Positions 61,931 through 64,000 of a DNA stretch of 64,000 bases are shown here, piece after piece (the first letter of the stretch is position 1; the number at the start of each line of letters is the position of its first letter). The notes below the pieces were generated by a model. It had not been told where the DNA came from and did not search any database. It saw only the letters and a list, made by a program, of their open reading frames with translations. This DNA is from Paracoccus methylovorus (GTDB lineage Bacteria; Pseudomonadota; Alphaproteobacteria; Rhodobacterales; Rhodobacteraceae): positions 124,001 to 188,000 of the forward strand of contig NZ_CP070372.1 of the NCBI RefSeq assembly GCF_016919705.1, given 5' to 3'. A program made the position numbers and the translations under genes.

Positions 61931-63532
61931 ATGTATTCGCAAAAATTCTTCCGTCGCACCGTGCTGCAAACCGCTCTGGGCGGCGGCGCCTTCTTCCTGC
62001 TGCCCCGGATCGCGCGCGCGGCCGATAGCATCGCCAGTGATGCCGAGCCGGAGGCGTTCTCCTTCGAGAGCCTGACAGAGCGGGCGCGCGCAATAGCGCA
62101 GGCCGCCTATCAGCCGCCAGAGATCGAGGAGGCCGAAATCCTGGAACAGGTGGATTACGACCGCCACAACGAAATCCGCTTTCGCCAGGATCAGGCGCTC
62201 TGGGGCAATGAGCCGGCCTTGTCGCAGGTCCGGTTCTTTTTCCCCGGCCGTTATTTCAAGCAGCCGGTCCACATCCATGCGCTCAAGGACGGCATGGCGA
62301 CCGAAATCCCGTTTTCGCTGGACCTCTTTGACATCCCCGCCGACAATCCGGCAAGTCGGTTGGCCCGGACCGACGGCTTTGCCGGCTTCAGTGTCATGGA
62401 TGCGGAAACCGGGCTCGACTGGATGGCGTTCCTGGGTGCCTCCTACTGGCGAACCTCCGGCTATAGCGGCCAGTTCGGCCTCTCGGCCCGCGGCTTGGCG
62501 ATTGACACCGCCATCCCCGACGGTCCCGAGGAGTTCCCACTTTTCACCCATTTCTGGCTGGAACCGGAAACCGATCACGGCATGACCACCTATGCGATGC
62601 TGGACAGCCCGCGCGCGACCGGCGCCTATCGCATCGTCTCCCGCCGCGGCGAGGGGGTCGAGCAGGACGTCACCGCTCGCATCTTCATGCGAGAAACGGT
62701 TGAGAGGTTGGGTATCGCACCGCTGACTTCGATGTACTGGTTCGGCAAGAACGCACCGCATATCGCGCCGGACTGGCGGCCCGAGGTGCACGACTCGGAC
62801 GGCCTCGAGATACTGACCCAAACGGGCGAGCGCATCTGGCGGCCCCTGAATAACCCGCCCCATACCATGGCAAACACCTTCACCGCGCCTTCGGTCAAAG
62901 GCTTCGGCCTGATGCAGCGCGAAAGAAGTTTCGAGCAATATCAGGACGACGGCGTCTTCTATGAAAAACGCGCCAGCGCATGGGTCACGCCCAGTGGGGA
63001 CTGGGGTGACGGCACGGTTACACTGGTCGAGCTCAGCACCGATGACGAGATCCACGACAATATCGTAGCCTTCTGGCAGCCTGCTGTCCCGCCTGGGCCC
63101 GGCGCGGAATACCGGCTGGACTACCGATTGTCCTGGCTTGAGGATAGCCCACTGGCTGACAGCACCGGGCAGTTCGTCGCAGTCCGCATCGGTGCCGGCG
63201 GCGTGCCCGGCCAGCCGCGCCCGCAGGAGACGGTGAAGATCGTGTGCGACTTCACGTCCCCTTCGCTTGAACCCGGCGACAAGCCGCATCTCAACATCAC
63301 CGCCTCGCGCGGGGTGGTGTCCAACGACGCGGTCTATCCCGTCGTCGGCCGCCCAACCTGGCGCGCCATGTTCGATCTCGGTTTCGGCGGGCCCGAAGAG
63401 TTGGTGCCCCGCGACGACAGTCCCATCGATCTGCGTGTCTATGTCGCGAAATCTGAGGATGCTGTTACCGAGACCCTGTTGCTGCAAGTATTTCCCACGC
63501 AGTTGCGGGCCCTGCTGGCCAGCAGGCCGTGA
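61931..63532 (+). CDS. Periplasmic glucan biosynthesis protein, OpgG/OpgD family
   Basis: A 533-residue exported protein of the MdoG/OpgD family. The N-terminus FFRRTVLQTALGGGAFFLLP with ARA as cleavage site is twin-arginine-like, as in OpgD. The body carries family segments such as FRQDQALWGNEPALSQVRFF, SVMDAETGLDWMAFLGASYW, FGLSARGLAIDTA and FTHFWLEPE. These proteins act on osmoregulated periplasmic glucans as beta-glucan-processing or branching-associated enzymes. The glucan synthase gene opgH is not in the window. The start at 61931 is the only one giving a signal peptide. Confidence 0.9.
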   Translation: MYSQKFFRRTVLQTALGGGAFFLLPRIARAADSIASDAEPEAFSFESLTERARAIAQAAYQPPEIEEAEILEQVDYDRHNEIRFRQDQALWGNEPALSQVRFFFPGRYFKQPVHIHALKDGMATEIPFSLDLFDIPADNPASRLARTDGFAGFSVMDAETGLDWMAFLGASYWRTSGYSGQFGLSARGLAIDTAIPDGPEEFPLFTHFWLEPETDHGMTTYAMLDSPRATGAYRIVSRRGEGVEQDVTARIFMRETVERLGIAPLTSMYWFGKNAPHIAPDWRPEVHDSDGLEILTQTGERIWRPLNNPPHTMANTFTAPSVKGFGLMQRERSFEQYQDDGVFYEKRASAWVTPSGDWGDGTVTLVELSTDDEIHDNIVAFWQPAVPPGPGAEYRLDYRLSWLEDSPLADSTGQFVAVRIGAGGVPGQPRPQETVKIVCDFTSPSLEPGDKPHLNITASRGVVSNDAVYPVVGRPTWRAMFDLGFGGPEELVPRDDSPIDLRVYVAKSEDAVTETLLLQVFPTQLRALLASRP

Positions 63533-63679
63533 CCTGGAAGTAGGGCGTCTTAGGATCAGATGGGGTATTCGGCTTGGATCCCACTTCCCGCCCCGGAGTC
63601 ATGAGGTGCTGCGCTTCGGGCTGATGGTAGAACGCGTTCTGTGTGAAGCAGCCACAAGCATCAGGGAAGGAAGCGCAGC

Positions 63680-63829
63680 ATGAAGCGCCATTTCGGGTTG
63701 GGTGCATCGGTAAAAGAGACCTCGATCAGCATCGTTGATGAGGTTGGGGCGGATCTGTCGGGAGCTGAAAGTTATCAGCCACCCGAAGGATATCTCTCGC
63801 ACTTTGAATGGCGAAAGCGTCCGGCTTGA
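63680..63829 (+). pseudogene. IS110-family transposase, N-terminal remnant
   Basis: ATG 63680 encodes MKRHFGLGASVKETSISIVD, the start of an IS110 transposase, in which the catalytic Asp of GLDVSxKET has become Gly. It soon loses similarity and stops at 63829. From 63830 to the window end no gene was recognised. Confidence 0.7.
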
Positions 63830-64000
63830 GAGGGTTGGGCTGGAAAGCCTATGCTTTCTCGAACGGCGAAGACATGCCCCGAAAGAGGTTGCGATGCCAA
63901 ACCCTAGCCTGTCAGTCTCTGGCTGTCTGTCCGGGCTGATCGCCTTGCTGTACCCTGTGGCGATAGATTTCAGCCAGGGCTGAACGGTTCCCCTGCCCCG

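Noticed and set aside
61763..63487. 574-codon minus-strand frame
   Set aside because: It is the antisense of the OpgG/OpgD-type gene, which has a signal peptide and family motifs.
1..64000. CRISPR array, tRNA or rRNA genes
   Set aside because: No regularly spaced direct repeats with unique spacers and no cloverleaf or rRNA sequence were seen; the only regular spacing (27 bp at 3483-3579) is an operator array.

Overview
The window is high-GC DNA from an alphaproteobacterium. The IS types (IS66, IS427-group IS5, IS3, IS110), the plasmid-type mobilisation genes and the many solute-import and small-molecule catabolism operons fit Rhodobacterales, perhaps Paracoccus; that placement is an inference, because no rRNA or core housekeeping marker is present. 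The mixture of catabolic islands, dead insertion sequences, two toxin-antitoxin pairs and a relaxase looks like an accessory replicon or an integrated plasmid. No tRNA, rRNA or CRISPR array was recognised.

Layout. 0-3.4 kb: end of a peptide-type ABC ATPase, an amine-oxidising flavoprotein and an AldA-type aldehyde dehydrogenase. 3.4-5.2 kb: hipBA toxin-antitoxin pair behind a four-box operator array with exact 27-bp phasing. 5.3-7.5 kb: orphan RTX protein, then a PepSY / response regulator / histidine kinase operon whose first and last genes carry single-base frameshifts. 7.5-8.9 kb: IS66 and IS110 wrecks. 9-17.9 kb: LysR regulator divergent from an operon of two paralogous amidohydrolases (one without its metal-binding HxH), UbiD, UbiX, a CobW-type metal GTPase, an NCS2 permease and a broken cytosine-deaminase-like gene; this looks like a decarboxylation pathway for an N-heteroaromatic carboxylate.

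18.4-37.9 kb: a large sugar- or polyol-derivative locus: isomerase/epimerase, two GMC oxidoreductases, a GH3 glycosidase, an aspartase/fumarase-family lyase, a protein of unknown family, an XRE-type regulator, a thiamine-diphosphate enzyme, a histidinol-dehydrogenase-like enzyme and a complete ABC importer. A decayed second ABC importer (21-24 kb) and an intact IS427-type element sit inside it. Repeated DNA motifs (TGCGTCA plus CGAAATTGC, 33, 33 and 23 bp apart) in two divergent intergenic regions tie it into one predicted regulon.

38-41.7 kb: mobilisation module (two frameshifted accessory genes and a relaxase) and an IS3 remnant. 42-47.7 kb: ABC importer, a beta-CASP-like metallo-beta-lactamase-fold protein and a dual-specificity-type phosphatase, preceded by a structured leader: a candidate import-and-process system. 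47.9-48.5 kb: VapBC. 48.8-53.4 kb: IS fragments around a LuxR-type regulator fused to an alpha/beta-hydrolase domain lacking its catalytic residues. 53.5-58.3 kb: MarR, FAD monooxygenase, MDR reductase and a truncated MFS gene fused tail-to-tail to a truncated chrA. 58.6-59.8 kb: cspA and two small genes. 60.3-64 kb: ArsR-type regulator, half of an MFS gene, an OpgG/OpgD-type glucan protein and an IS110 remnant. Many genes here are disrupted, several by apparent loss of a single base, so either active decay or sequencing indels must be considered.
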